Both the position numbers and the translations under genes were made by a program. A stretch of DNA of 64,000 nucleotides, taken from the NCBI GenBank assembly GCA_963210315.1, contig OY723273.1, positions 496,001 through 560,000 on the forward strand. The letters are read 5' to 3'. This document shows positions 21,218-30,340 of the stretch, in pieces. The notes under the pieces were generated by a model. The model searched no databases and was not told the origin of the DNA. It saw only the letters and a list, made by a program, of their open reading frames with translations. This stretch comes from Rhynchopus euleeides (Eukaryota > Euglenozoa > Diplonemea > Diplonemida > Diplonemidae). Every line of letters starts with the position of its first letter. Position 1 is the stretch's first letter.

Positions 21218-23955
21218 TTATGCCGCTGATGCAGCCGCCTCCGGTGCGCCCTCTGCAGGCGCATCGACCAGGGGTGCATCGATGCCCTCTGGCGTGATGG
21301 GGTGGTTTGCCGCCACGACAACCTCCCTGCAGCCCCCGTCGTGGGGCTCGCTCATCTCGACACGAACCTCCTCGCCGTCGCGGATCTCCCCGGAGAGATA
21401 CTTCGAAGCGAGCTGGGAGACAAGCTGCTTGTGGAGGACACGCTTCAGCTGGCGGGCGCCGTACACCGGTGTCCACCCTTCGTGCGACAGGTAGTTGTAA
21501 ACGCTGTCGGTGACGTTGATCGTCATGCTCTTGTCCTTCAGGAGGTCTGCGATGTCCTGGAGGAGGAGCCCGACAATGTCGTGGATGTGCGACTTGCCCA
21601 GCCTGTTGAACATCACGATCTCATCCAGCCTGTTGATGAACTCGGGGGGCAGGCGTGACTCCACCACGCGCATCACGTCTGGGCGGAGGCGCTCCAGGTC
21701 CTCCTCGAAGGGGAGCTGCGCGATGATGTCTGCCGCGAGGTTGCTCGTCAGGATCACGATCGTGTTTTTGAAGTCGACGCGCCTGCCCTGCCCGTCAGTC
21801 AGGTGCCCCTCGTCCAGGATCTGGAGGAGCACGTTAGCCACGGTGATGTTGCACTTCTCAAACTCGTCGAACAGCACGATCTGGTAGGGGCGGCGTCTCA
21901 CCTTCTCCGTCAGCTCGCCGCCCTCCTCGTAGCCGACGTAGCCCGGAGGGGCACTGCGTGGTGGAGGTGGAGGTGGGGGGCATACAGTTGGGTGGCAGTA
22001 AAAAAAACGACTTGTTTGTGCGCCAAATCCGGGCAAAAGAAAAGCAACTCCGCAGCCTGATGAGGATGTTGAATCTGTTTCCCAAAGCGCTGCCTGCTAT
22101 CTGTTTGATAGAATAACTGCCGAAAGCGTACTTGGTTGAACGCAGACCTCCGTCTTGCCGACACCGGTGGATGGGGTGTGGTGTGAGTTTTGGAGGGGTG
22201 CGCAAGACCCATCAAGGCACAGAAAGGTTCCCCCAGGCTTGGCTCCGCCGAACCTATAAAAACAGAATACGCAAAGACATACCCGATCATGCGATCCTTC
22301 GAATGCGGCTCGGAGTACTCCGACATGTCGAGACGCACAATGTTGTTCTCATCGTCGAAGAGGAACTTGGCGAGCTGCTTGCAGACCTCCGTCTTGCCGA
22401 CACCGGTGGGCCCCAGGAAGAGGAAGCAGCCGAGGGGCCGCTTGTGCGAGTGCAGACCTGCACGCGACACACGGATGACATCAGAGATGGCACGCAGGGC
22501 CGGGTCCTGCCCCTTGATACGCTCCCTCAGGTTGTCCTCCATGCGCAGCAGCTTCTCACGCTCGCCCAGCAGCAGCTGGTGCACCGGGATACCTGTGGCC
22601 TTGCTGATGACCAGACACACGTCCTTCGTGCGCACGCTCTCCGACAGGATCTGGTTGTCCTTCAGCTCCGAGTCCTTCTCCACCTGCTCCACCATGCGCG
22701 GGATCATCGAATGCTTCAGCTCGCTGGCACGCGCAAAGTCGTTCTCCTGAATAGCCACATCCAGATCCCTCCGCGCCTGCTCCAGCTCCGCCTGCCGCTT
22801 CTTGATGTCGATCAGCCTGTCCTTCTCCTCCTGCCACTTGTTGTACAGCACGCCGTACTCCTTGTTCTTCTTGCTGATCGTCTCCTCCAGGACACCCAGG
22901 CGCTTCTTCGCCCCCTCATCTGACTCCTTCTTCAGCGCCTCCTTCTCGATCTTCAGACGGATGATCTCACGCTCCAACATGTCCAGCTCATCCGGCTTCG
23001 ACTCCTGCTGCAGCTTGAGACGCGACGCCGCCTCATCGATGATGTCAATCGCCTTATCGGGGAGCTTCCTGTCCGAAAGATACTTATGGGAGTTGACTGC
23101 CGCAGCAACAAGCGCGCTGTCTGTGATAATCAGCCCGTGGTGCTTCTCGTAGCGCTCCTTCAGACCACGAAGGATGGATATGGTGTCCTCCACTGTAGGC
23201 TCCTTCACATACACCTGCTGGAAACGGCGTGCCAGGGCACCGTCTTTCTCCACACGCTTCTGGTATTCACTGAGAGTGGTTGCTCCGATGCAGTGCAGCT
23301 CGCCACGAGCAAGGGCGGGCTTCAGCATGTTGCCTGCGTCCATCGCTCCCTCCGCACCACCTGCCCCGACGAGGGTGTGGAGCTCGTCGATGAAGAGGAT
23401 CACGCTCCCCTCGCTCTCCTGTGTCTCCTTCAGGACGCCCTTCAGGCGCTCCTCGAACTCGCCGCGGAATTTTGCACCCGCAACCATGGAGGAGATGTCG
23501 AGCGACATGACGCGTTTGTTTTTGATGCTCTCGGGGACCTCGCCCGCAACGATCTGCTGCGCCAGCCCCTCCACGATTGCCGTCTTCCCCACACCGGGCT
23601 CCCCGATCAGCACAGGGTTGTTTTTGGTGCGCCGCGCCAACACCTGCAGGGTCTGCCGGACCACCTCCTCCCTCCCAATGACGGGGTCCAGCCTCCCCTC
23701 CTTGGCATCCTTCGTCAGATCCCGCGCGAAGCGCTCCAGAAACCCTCCCCCCTCTGTCCAGTTGATGTTCGGTCCCTGCTGCCCGGCGCCTCCAGCACCT
23801 CCAGCGGTGGCCTTTGGTGCGCCGCCCGCAGCTCCCGCGCCGCCGCGCCCCACGGTGCTGGTGTTGCTCCGGCGGGCGGATGTGACGGCCCGGCCCAGAG
23901 ATGCGATGTGCAGCAGCCCTGGCGCTGCTGCGGCCCGCCCGACTGCGCGCCGCAT
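21218..23955 (-). CDS. HSP78: mitochondrial ClpB/Hsp78-type AAA+ disaggregase
   Basis: Exon 1 is 23955-22283 and exon 2 is 21953-21218; the 329-bp intron is GTATGT...CGCAG. The joined frame is 802 residues, close to yeast Hsp78 (811). An Arg/Ala/Ser-rich, acid-poor N-terminus looks like a mitochondrial presequence. The Clp N-domain is absent, as in Hsp78. NBD1 has Walker A GEPGVGKT (118-125) and Walker B VILFIDE (185-191). A ClpB middle-domain coiled coil spans about 330-450. NBD2 has Walker A GPTGVGKT (about 511-518), the pore segment [13 protein letters not shown] at the splice junction, Walker B VLFDEFE and an ATSN-type sensor (ILTSNLAAD). The family threads aggregated proteins through its hexamer with Hsp70. 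Acceptor-like CAG sites lie about 30 bases upstream of the ATG. The C-terminal tail is Ala-rich and non-conserved. Confidence 0.92.
22142..22170. repeat. 29-bp copy of Walker A coding sequence inside the ClpB intron
   Basis: Bases 22142-22170 in the intron equal 22381-22409 in exon 1, which encodes TGVGKTEVC of the second ATP-binding site. Similarity outside these 29 bp is weak. Confidence 0.8.
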
Positions 23956-24943
23956 CGTGCAGAACGGGGTGGGGTGGGGGGGCCTGTGTGGGTGTCAGGT
24001 GGTGTGGGTGGTGGTGGTGGATTTTGTTTGGCAAATCTCTCGTGAAGGCGTTTTTCAACAACAAAAAAAGCGAACGGCAGGTTGAATCATAAAGAATGGG
24101 AAGGGGTTGCAACAGTGGGATTCTTCTTCGAACGCGCAACCCCCCACAGCCTGCAGGGGCGTGTGAGGGTGTTCACAAGGGGGTCCGTGCGGTGAGAAGT
24201 TCCCTGGGTTGGGCTACGGGCTGATGACAGAAGGATTGCTGGTGTTCTTCCGGGGATCTTTGCTGCCAGCAAACTGTTCGGCAACGCATTGGCAAAAGTC
24301 TGGCGATATTTCGCCTCTGAAGGAATGCAACAAAAATACACCGCTTTCGGCACCTGTCGCGAAGGCCCTCCCCCCCCCCCCCCCCCTGTGGTTTCTTTGA
24401 GTTCTATCTGGAGGAAGCACAGCCACAGCCCAACAGCCCAACAGAGCTACAAGCTCGCTGCACTGTGTCAAAATCAGGTGGGAACCATTGTGCAATTTCA
24501 CAGCTAAATTGTGGGCGGGCTTGCTATTGCGCACTCCAGATCGCACCACAGTTCTGCAGCGTAATGCAAGTCTGGCAAGAAGTGCATGACACACTGAGCA
24601 TCCCGCCATTGGTCCAATCTCCACTGCAGGCTCACATTCATACACTTTGGAACGTGCCGGTGGTATTGGTTGGGAAACAGATCAACAGCATCGCCATTTT
24701 CAGACACATACTCCTCACACCACTCCAAGGGACAGGCACCGGCCCTGAAGAAGGATTGTCACGAGTACTCTGACTGACCAGGCGTGCCCTGCAGCACAAA
24801 ACGGGGGAACGACATATGAGACCTGGGGCTAGTTGCGGGGGTAGGGCACAAGACCAGGGGTATGTTCCAAAACGTAGCCAACCATCCGTAGGAGACAAGG
24901 GCCATGCGGGGGGCGCTTGGAGGGGGGGGGGGGGACCGCCGCA
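23956..24943. other. spacer upstream of ClpB
   Basis: No gene recognised. C-rich leader just upstream of the ClpB ATG, then unique sequence with poly(C) at about 24369-24386 and poly(G) at about 24923-24934 next to the TA element boundary. Confidence 0.5.
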
Positions 24944-25151
24944 TACACGGTGGTCTTAAACAGCGGTTTACATATGTAAAATGCATATCATTTTGCATAT
25001 GAAAATCCCGGGCTGACATAAGACAGTCGGGATTTACATATGTAAACCTGGGATTTACATATGTAAATCCCAAATTTACATATGCAAGCCAGGATTTACA
25101 TACCGTATTCGGAAAAATACTGGAACGGAAAAATGCTGGAACGGATTTTTT

Positions 25152-25215
25152 CTGGAACGGAAAATAACTGGAACAAACCCGGATTTTCGAAACTTGGAAC
25201 ATTATTCCGTTCCAG
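25152..25215. repeat. stem-swapped hairpin, copy 3
   Basis: Stem CTGGAACGGAA pairs with TTCCGTTCCAG. The inner motifs CTGGAAC and GAAACTTGGAACATT match the hairpins at 13926 and 14603, although the stem sequence is different. Confidence 0.7.
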
Positions 25216-25395
25216 TATTTTTCCGTTCCAGAATTAGAATATGGGGGAAATTGACGGGTACTTGTCAGTTTTTGGGGCACATGTCCGAAATCCCACCTCA
25301 CCCCACCCCATGCCATGGTGGAGGATGGTGGGCCCAGCATACCCTTGGGAAAGTACCCGACTCTCAGAAAATGGCCAAGTCCGCGCAGACCCCCC

Positions 25396-25680
25396 AAAAC
25401 CAGACAAATGAATCGCCCAACTGAATCGTGCTAGCTAAACTCCGGAAAGAAGTGTCTTTTTTCGTTGAACGCAGCCAAATATAAGGCCTAACCTGTTTTT
25501 GGCGCACGGGTGTGATGACAAAAGGGAAAAGTGCTAGCACGAACATGATGTTGGTCTTCTGGTTATGTCTGGTTTCTTAGAACACTTAACGTGTATGCAA
25601 AAACCAGACAAATGAATCGCCCAACTGAATCGTGCTAGCTAAACTCCGGAAAGAAGTGTCTTTTTTCGTTGAACGCAGCC
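25396..25680 (-). repeat. 3' A-B-A terminal repeats of YR retroelement
   Basis: A copies at 25396-25476 and 25600-25680 are virtually identical 81-bp direct repeats. The B copy at 25477-25599 matches 30057-30184 at the other end. There is no inverted terminal repeat. Confidence 0.9.
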
Positions 25681-25746
25681 CAACCCACAGGGACCGCGTA
25701 GCGGAAAGAAAGACAAGGGATTGAAAGGGTACACCACACTTGAATG

Positions 25747-27545
25747 TTAACGCGATAGGGCTGCAACCGCCGCGTATCTCGCAGGGAGGGGCGCCAGGGG
25801 GACAGGGCACGGCGATGCCACGGTGCCTCGGGTAAACTCGTCTGCTCTCTGTGCATGCGTAGGCACCCACTGAGCGGAAACGGAGATGCCCGCACCGTCT
25901 GCGGTGTCAAACAAAGCACACAGCAAGTCATTCGCGAGGTAATTCTTGCTGTGGCCCTTGTTGATTGCTGCCACCGCTGCCGTGTTGTCCACCTGCAACC
26001 CCAACGCACAGCCCGGCCGCGTAGCGGCTGCGAGGCGTGTCGCCTGGAGCGCTGCGAAGAGCTCTTTGACATATATATGGTGGGCGAGGGGTTCATCAAA
26101 ACAGCCCTGGACAATCGGCTCGGGGTCTAACTCCAGAAGGGCTGCCCATTCTGTGTCGGAAGCGTCAGACCACGCCGTGACCGAGGGCCCCGAAGCCCCT
26201 GCCTCAACCCATACATTCTGGCCCAGATCGGCCGAAATCAGAGAAAGATCAGCGAGAACGGAGGGGGGGATGTCGAGAGGGCGGTCCCACTGCTCCGGTT
26301 CCGCAACCAGCTTGGCCGCGGATCTCCTGAGGAAGGCGAGGGAGGCGCGGAAGTAGCAGAGACGCCTCTGCGTCGAGAACAGAAACCAAATCATACCGCC
26401 GAAAACCTTGTAGAACTCCCGGGAAGTAGCCCTGTTCTCGCGAACCGCCGCCACGGCCGCCGAGGCAAGGAATTTCGACACCCAATCGGGGTCCGACCTG
26501 AAGCGCTTAGGCGACGACTCCAGATCAAATTCCAACCCCAAGGCGATGAACCGCGACTGCGGTGTGCCGAACTCCGCACCCTCGTTGAGCTCGGCGCCCA
26601 CCGACTCGGCCTTGCCGAGGAATCGGGCGTACCTCTCGGCTGCATCCTCCCGGCTATCTCCAACCACAAACCAGTTGTCCACCCAAGACAGCCCATCCTC
26701 CAGGGGGAGAAGAACGCGTGAGGCCCTCTGCGCGATGCACGGCGCCCAGCTCCAGCCCATGCACATCACCCGCAGCGAGGTGCGCCGAAACGGGCCCCGC
26801 TCCCCAGCCAGATTCACCCCGAAGAAGTCGCGTACCCCGTCCCCCAGGGGGAACTGGTAGAACCAGCTCTTCCCGTCAGCCTGCACCACGAATTCGGCCG
26901 CCAGGAACCTCCGGACCACCTCGTGGATCGACGGGAGGAGCATCGGTGGCGGGTCCCGCATCAGCCGGTTCAGCTTTCGCCCGTCGCATACCAAACGCAG
27001 CAGCCCGCTCTTTTTCTCCACGGTGAACGCCGGGAGGACCACAGTCGGCGCGTCTGCCAGCCCCAGCACCCCCCACTCCGAGAGGTTATCCCAGTGCCGC
27101 AGCATGTGCCTCGAGGTCCCGCGCGAAAGAGGCTTGTCGCCCAGATCCACGCCCGGTCGCATGGCCCGCAGGAAAGCGCCCCGGTCCCGAATCACGTCGA
27201 TAACCCCTGACAGGATCCCCTCGGAATCCAGAGCCTCTAAGGCGTCGAGGTTCAGACGTGACGTCGAAATGGGGGCCAGTTCCCCCGTGGGGCCACCCCG
27301 CGCCGAGGGCGGGCCAAGATGCCGCCCCTCCACCGACACCCGCGCTTCCCTCGCGTACGTCGCGTTGACGTCCGGCGAGTAGGAGTCGTCGCCGACCCGC
27401 CGAGGAAGAGGAGGAGGAGGGGGCGGCCGTGGCGGCGGTGGAGGCGGAGGCGGGGGTGGAGGCGGTGGCGTGGGAGGCGGCCTGGGCCGAGGGGTCGCCG
27501 GCGGGGAAGGCGTGCCTGGGGGCTCGTACGCCACGCACGCCGTCC
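25747..27545 (-). CDS. reverse transcriptase-RNase H of YR retroelement
   Basis: An open frame, stop TAA at 25747-25749. It continues upstream through the recombinase gene in another frame, so it has no obvious own ATG and may be expressed by frameshifting, re-initiation or a trans-spliced mRNA. A proline-rich linker (about 27390-27520) precedes the RT. RT motifs: VEKKSGLLRLVCDGRKLN, QADGKSWFYQFPL (motif A Asp), GWSWAPCIAQRAS (motif B) and SWVDNWFVV (motif C), where the usual DD pair reads DN. RNase H of the DIRS/Ty3 type follows: AWSDASDTEWAAL, HIYVKELFA, QVDNTAAVAAINKG and a final THAQRADEFTRG, keeping the acidic residues. No methyltransferase domain is seen. Confidence 0.85.
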
Positions 27546-28541
27546 TCAGGAGCTTCCCAGGGAAGGCAGGGCAAAGAGCGACCCCCGGGACAGCCCCCGG
27601 TCGAGCACCATTGATGTGGAGGCCGTCTGCCTCGCCAGCTTCAGCTTCCCCGCCGGGAGGTACCTGGCCAGGGCGTCCAGGGAGCTGTGGCGGGACAGCT
27701 GCCGAAGCGACTCCAGGCACAGCCCCTCTTGCAGGAGCTCCGCCAGAGCCCCCCGACGGAGGGAGTGCCCACTCAGCTCCGGGTCCTCCTTCTTCAGCGC
27801 CGCCACGATGCGCCGGTAGGTTGTGTCGACCACCAGCGCGCCCGCCGCCCGCCCGGAGATCGCCTCCCGCAGCACCTCCGTCCAGCACTCCGAGAGGAAC
27901 AGGCCCGTCGTGACGCCCAGGCGGAACGGGTCGCTCTTCGTCTCCGCCCAGTTCACGGCGACAAACTCGTGCTGGAAGGAGATGTCCCCGCACTTCAGGC
28001 GCACCACGTCCGACACCCGCGCCGCCCCGCACCACCCCAGCACAATCGCGAGCTTCGTGTCGCGGTCGACGTCCGCCCGGCCCACCACTGCGGCCACCTG
28101 GATGGACGTTGCCGGCTTCGCTTGGTGCTGCGGTCGGAGGGCCCCCAAGCGCTTCAGACCTCGCTTGAAGCCTTGGAGCAACTGGGAGTCCACCACAACC
28201 CCCATGCGGCTCATCGCGGCGACCGCCCTCGATACGTACTGTAGGGCGGAGGAGGGCCGGAGTGGGGAGTCCGCTTCGGACATGAGCCTCTGCACCCAGT
28301 AAATGATGCAAAGGTCCCACGGCAAGAGCACACCCGTGGTCTGCTCCCACTCGTGCCGGAACTGGAGGAGTCGCCGGTGGGGCCCCTCGAGCCCCCTCCA
28401 CGTCGACGGTGCCAACGCCTCCCCCAGCGTCTTCACCGCACGCTTGGCGATCCGCTGTGCCTCTCTGGCGGTCAGCGGGTCCTCCTGTGCCCGTCTCCTT
28501 CCCACCCGCGCCGTGGAGAGCACCCCTATGCTCTCCAGCAT
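27546..28541 (-). CDS. tyrosine recombinase (integrase) of YR retroelement
   Basis: 331 codons from ATG 28541 (MLESIGVLST), 18 bases after the gag-like stop. The same frame is open upstream to 29048. The catalytic set is complete: Arg in GAARVSDVVRLK, a Lys in NWAETKSDPFR, HSLRRGA (HxxR), then LSRHSSLDALARYL with the second His and the tyrosine nucleophile. The N-terminal part (about 28200-28450) is a helical core-binding region with WRGLEGPHRRLLQFRHEW. The enzyme would integrate a circular DNA intermediate without generating target duplications, in line with the absence of a clear TSD around the retroelement. Confidence 0.9.
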   Translation of the reverse strand: MLESIGVLSTARVGRRRAQEDPLTAREAQRIAKRAVKTLGEALAPSTWRGLEGPHRRLLQFRHEWEQTTGVLLPWDLCIIYWVQRLMSEADSPLRPSSALQYVSRAVAAMSRMGVVVDSQLLQGFKRGLKRLGALRPQHQAKPATSIQVAAVVGRADVDRDTKLAIVLGWCGAARVSDVVRLKCGDISFQHEFVAVNWAETKSDPFRLGVTTGLFLSECWTEVLREAISGRAAGALVVDTTYRRIVAALKKEDPELSGHSLRRGALAELLQEGLCLESLRQLSRHSSLDALARYLPAGKLKLARQTASTSMVLDRGLSRGSLFALPSLGSS

Positions 28542-28558
28542 CGCCGTGAGGGGCGAGC

Positions 28559-29896
28559 TCACTGCCTGTTGCCCCCCCTCCTGCTCCGCTGGCTGGTGGG
28601 GTGGCCCTGCTGCGGCTGTGGCTGCGAGCCGCGTTGCTGTTGTTGTTGATGCTGATGCTGTGGGTGGTGGACCTGGGGGGTGCGTGGCTGGCGGGCCCGT
28701 GCCTTCTCCTTTGCCGCCCGGAGGTACGGAGGGATCTCCGGCTTCCCGAAGAATTCCTCCTCCATCGCGGAGGCCGCCTCCCATCCGCCCCCCAGCACGC
28801 CCTCGTTGAGGGCTTCCAGTCTGCAGAACTGGTTCTGCATCAACCGGACCAGGAGGTCGTCGTAGTCCTCCGGCTCCTGCAGCGACGGCAGGCTCGTCAT
28901 GATGAGGTTGATATCCCTCATCCGAGCCTGCGCCTCGTGGGCCTGCGGGCGCAGGGCACCCCCCGCCCGGGCCCCCAGCAGGGCGTCGTAGCGGCGCAGC
29001 TGATGCAGGTGCACCAGCCCCAGCGTGGCCTCGTCCGCGTGCCACCACTCGTCCACGTCCAGGGGGTTGAGAGCCCCGGCGCCCCTGCGGCTGTCGCTGC
29101 TGCCGGCTACGCTGCCGGCCCCGTCCCGCTGCTCCGGCTTTCCGGCCCTCGGTGCTCCGGCGCCGGCTCCGGAGCCCGTCCCGTTTCCCCGCAGGCGGGC
29201 CAGCTCCGCCTGGAGGTCCGCCACCTCCTGCATCCGCCGCACCTCCTCCCGGAGGGAGGCCACCTCGTCCTGGGGGGCTGCAGCCCGGCTCGCACCTGCC
29301 TCAGCCCTTACCCTCGCGTGCTCCGCGAGGGCCGTCTCCCGCTGGGCCTTAGCCCGCTCCTCCATCACCAACGCGGCGTTGCGCGTCTTCTCCCGCTCGA
29401 GGGCCAGCTCGGCCTCGAGGCGGGCTCTCACCTCCGCGTGCCTGGCGGACTCCTCGGCGACCATGGCCCGCGCCTGCGCCTCCGTGACGGCGTTTGAGGC
29501 CGCCGCCTCCACCGACGCCACCTTCGCGTCCGACTCCGCCCCCGTCACCCGCTGTGCCGCAGCGGATTCCACCTTCGCCGCATGCGCCACTGCATTCGCG
29601 GATGCGATGTGCATCCCCGCCGCCGCCTCCGCGTTGGCTGCCCTCGTAGCCGCCCCCGCCTCCACCCCCGCCGCGTGCACCCTCGCGTGCGCCTCCACCT
29701 GCGTGGCCCGGATGTCGGCCCCCGCGACCTCGCGAGTGGCCACCTCGCGGGCGTTGGCGGTGGTCACTGCCGCCAGCGCCTGCCCCATCGCCATCCCGAA
29801 GTCGCCCGCCGGGAGGGGGGCGGACAAGGCATCCGGGTTGCCCGCGCCGCGCCCCACTCCGGACAGCACCAGCTCCGAGTTTTGCACGCCAGGCAT
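28559..29896 (-). CDS. gag-like protein of YR retroelement
   Basis: 445 codons from ATG 29896 (MPGVQNSELV). Residues about 30-270 are extremely Ala/Glu/Arg-rich, a predicted long coiled coil. A compact region follows (LNPLDVDEWWHADEATLGLV and LMQNQFCRLEALNEGV), then a basic Gln/His-rich tail ending RRGGNRQ. No CCHC knuckle is present. The gag role is inferred from its first position in the element and its coiled-coil plus basic-tail design. The in-frame upstream ATG at 30058 runs through the spliced-leader copy and is unlikely to be used. Confidence 0.7.
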   Translation of the reverse strand: MPGVQNSELVLSGVGRGAGNPDALSAPLPAGDFGMAMGQALAAVTTANAREVATREVAGADIRATQVEAHARVHAAGVEAGAATRAANAEAAAGMHIASANAVAHAAKVESAAAQRVTGAESDAKVASVEAAASNAVTEAQARAMVAEESARHAEVRARLEAELALEREKTRNAALVMEERAKAQRETALAEHARVRAEAGASRAAAPQDEVASLREEVRRMQEVADLQAELARLRGNGTGSGAGAGAPRAGKPEQRDGAGSVAGSSDSRRGAGALNPLDVDEWWHADEATLGLVHLHQLRRYDALLGARAGGALRPQAHEAQARMRDINLIMTSLPSLQEPEDYDDLLVRLMQNQFCRLEALNEGVLGGGWEAASAMEEEFFGKPEIPPYLRAAKEKARARQPRTPQVHHPQHQHQQQQQRGSQPQPQQGHPTSQRSRRGGNRQ

Positions 29897-29968
29897 CGGA
29901 TATGTCGGGGGTTGAAGGGTGGAGTAAAGAGAAGGGAGTAGGTGGGAGTGTTGAACCACGAAAAAAAT

Positions 29969-30072
29969 TTTCGTTGAACGCAGCCAAATATAAGGCCTAA
30001 CCAATGAAGTACAGAAACTGTAGCTTAAGAAATCGTTGGTTTCGTTGAACGCAGCCAAATATAAGGCCTAAC
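29969..30072 (-). repeat. 33-bp direct repeat bracketing the spliced-leader copy
   Basis: Bases 29969-30001 and 30040-30072 are identical and read on the minus strand from GTTAGGCCTTATATTTGG to ACGAAA. The first base of the upstream copy directly follows an AACAG acceptor (AG at 30073-30074). The downstream copy directly follows the spliced leader. Confidence 0.9.
30002..30039 (-). other. spliced-leader sequence embedded in retroelement leader
   Basis: The minus strand reads CCAACGATTTCTTAAGC and then TACAGTTTCTGTACTTCATTG-type sequence. From memory this has the same 5' start and 3' core as the Diplonema spliced leader, and its 3' part resembles kinetoplastid leaders. It has no downstream GT donor or SL-RNA gene body, so it is not an SL RNA gene. 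It is joined to the retroelement leader exactly where a trans-spliced mRNA would begin. Confidence 0.85.
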
Positions 30073-30074
30073 CT
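30073..30074 (-). promoter_or_regulatory. trans-splice acceptor of the YR retroelement
   Basis: The minus strand reads GCCAAAAACAG followed by GTTAGGCC. The embedded leader copy is joined to GTTAGGCC, so this AG is the acceptor used in the ancestral mRNA. The same site recurs in the 3' B repeat at 25493-25494. Confidence 0.75.
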
Positions 30075-30188
30075 GTTTTTGGCGCACGGGTGTGATGACA
30101 AAAGGGAAAAGTGCTAGCACGAACATGATGTTGGTCTTCTGGTTATGTCTGGTTTCTTAGAACACTTAACGTGTATGCAAAAACAATT

Positions 30189-30254
30189 CTGGAACGGAAA
30201 ATAACTGGAACAGATGGGGTCTCGGCTGGAACTTGGAACATTATTCCGTTCCAG
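30189..30254. repeat. stem-swapped hairpin, copy 4
   Basis: Stem CTGGAACGGAA/TTCCGTTCCAG with GGAACTTGGAACATT in the loop; partner of 25152-25215 at the other end of the host element. Confidence 0.7.
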
Positions 30255-30340
30255 TATTTTTCCGAATACGGTATGTAAATCCAGATTTACATATGTAAAT
30301 CTGGATTTACATATGTAAATTCCGATTTACATATGTAAAA

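Larger units (their letters stand above)
25396..30184 (-). mobile_element. tyrosine-recombinase retroelement with split direct repeats
   Basis: Read on the minus strand: repeat B (30184-30057), a leader with a spliced-leader copy, then gag-like, tyrosine recombinase and RT-RNase H frames. These are followed by repeat A (25680-25600), B (25599-25477) and A (25476-25396). This B...A-B-A layout is the split direct repeat form of PAT/Ngaro-type YR retroelements. The frame order gag, YR, RT-RH is the one I recall for VIPER/TATE elements of trypanosomatids. GGCTGCGTTCAACGAAA lies at each B-to-A boundary and is a likely recombination core. B contains a candidate trans-splice acceptor (AACAG followed by GTTAGGCC). 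The frames are long and undamaged, so the copy looks young. Confidence 0.88.
25103..30271. mobile_element. TA-flanked TIR element split by the YR retroelement
   Basis: The termini CCGTATTCGGAAAAATACTG and its inverse are flanked by TA (25101-25102 and 30272-30273). Inside each end is a hairpin of about 65 bp in the same orientation (25152-25215, 30189-30254), as in 13879-14686. It sits exactly at the central TA of a GGATTTACATATGTAAATCC palindrome belonging to the outer element. The YR retroelement occupies 25396-30184, so the original element was only about 400 bp. Confidence 0.75.

Noticed and set aside
22142..22170. alternative ClpB exon
   Set aside because: Only 29 bp match and no splice sites would keep the reading frame with the Walker A region duplicated.
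25747..28401. 884-codon RT frame taken at full length
   Set aside because: The part upstream of about 27545 overlaps the recombinase in another frame and reads as a composition artefact.
30002..30039. SL RNA gene
   Set aside because: The leader is joined directly to the retroelement leader, with no GT donor, Sm site or intron-like body after it.
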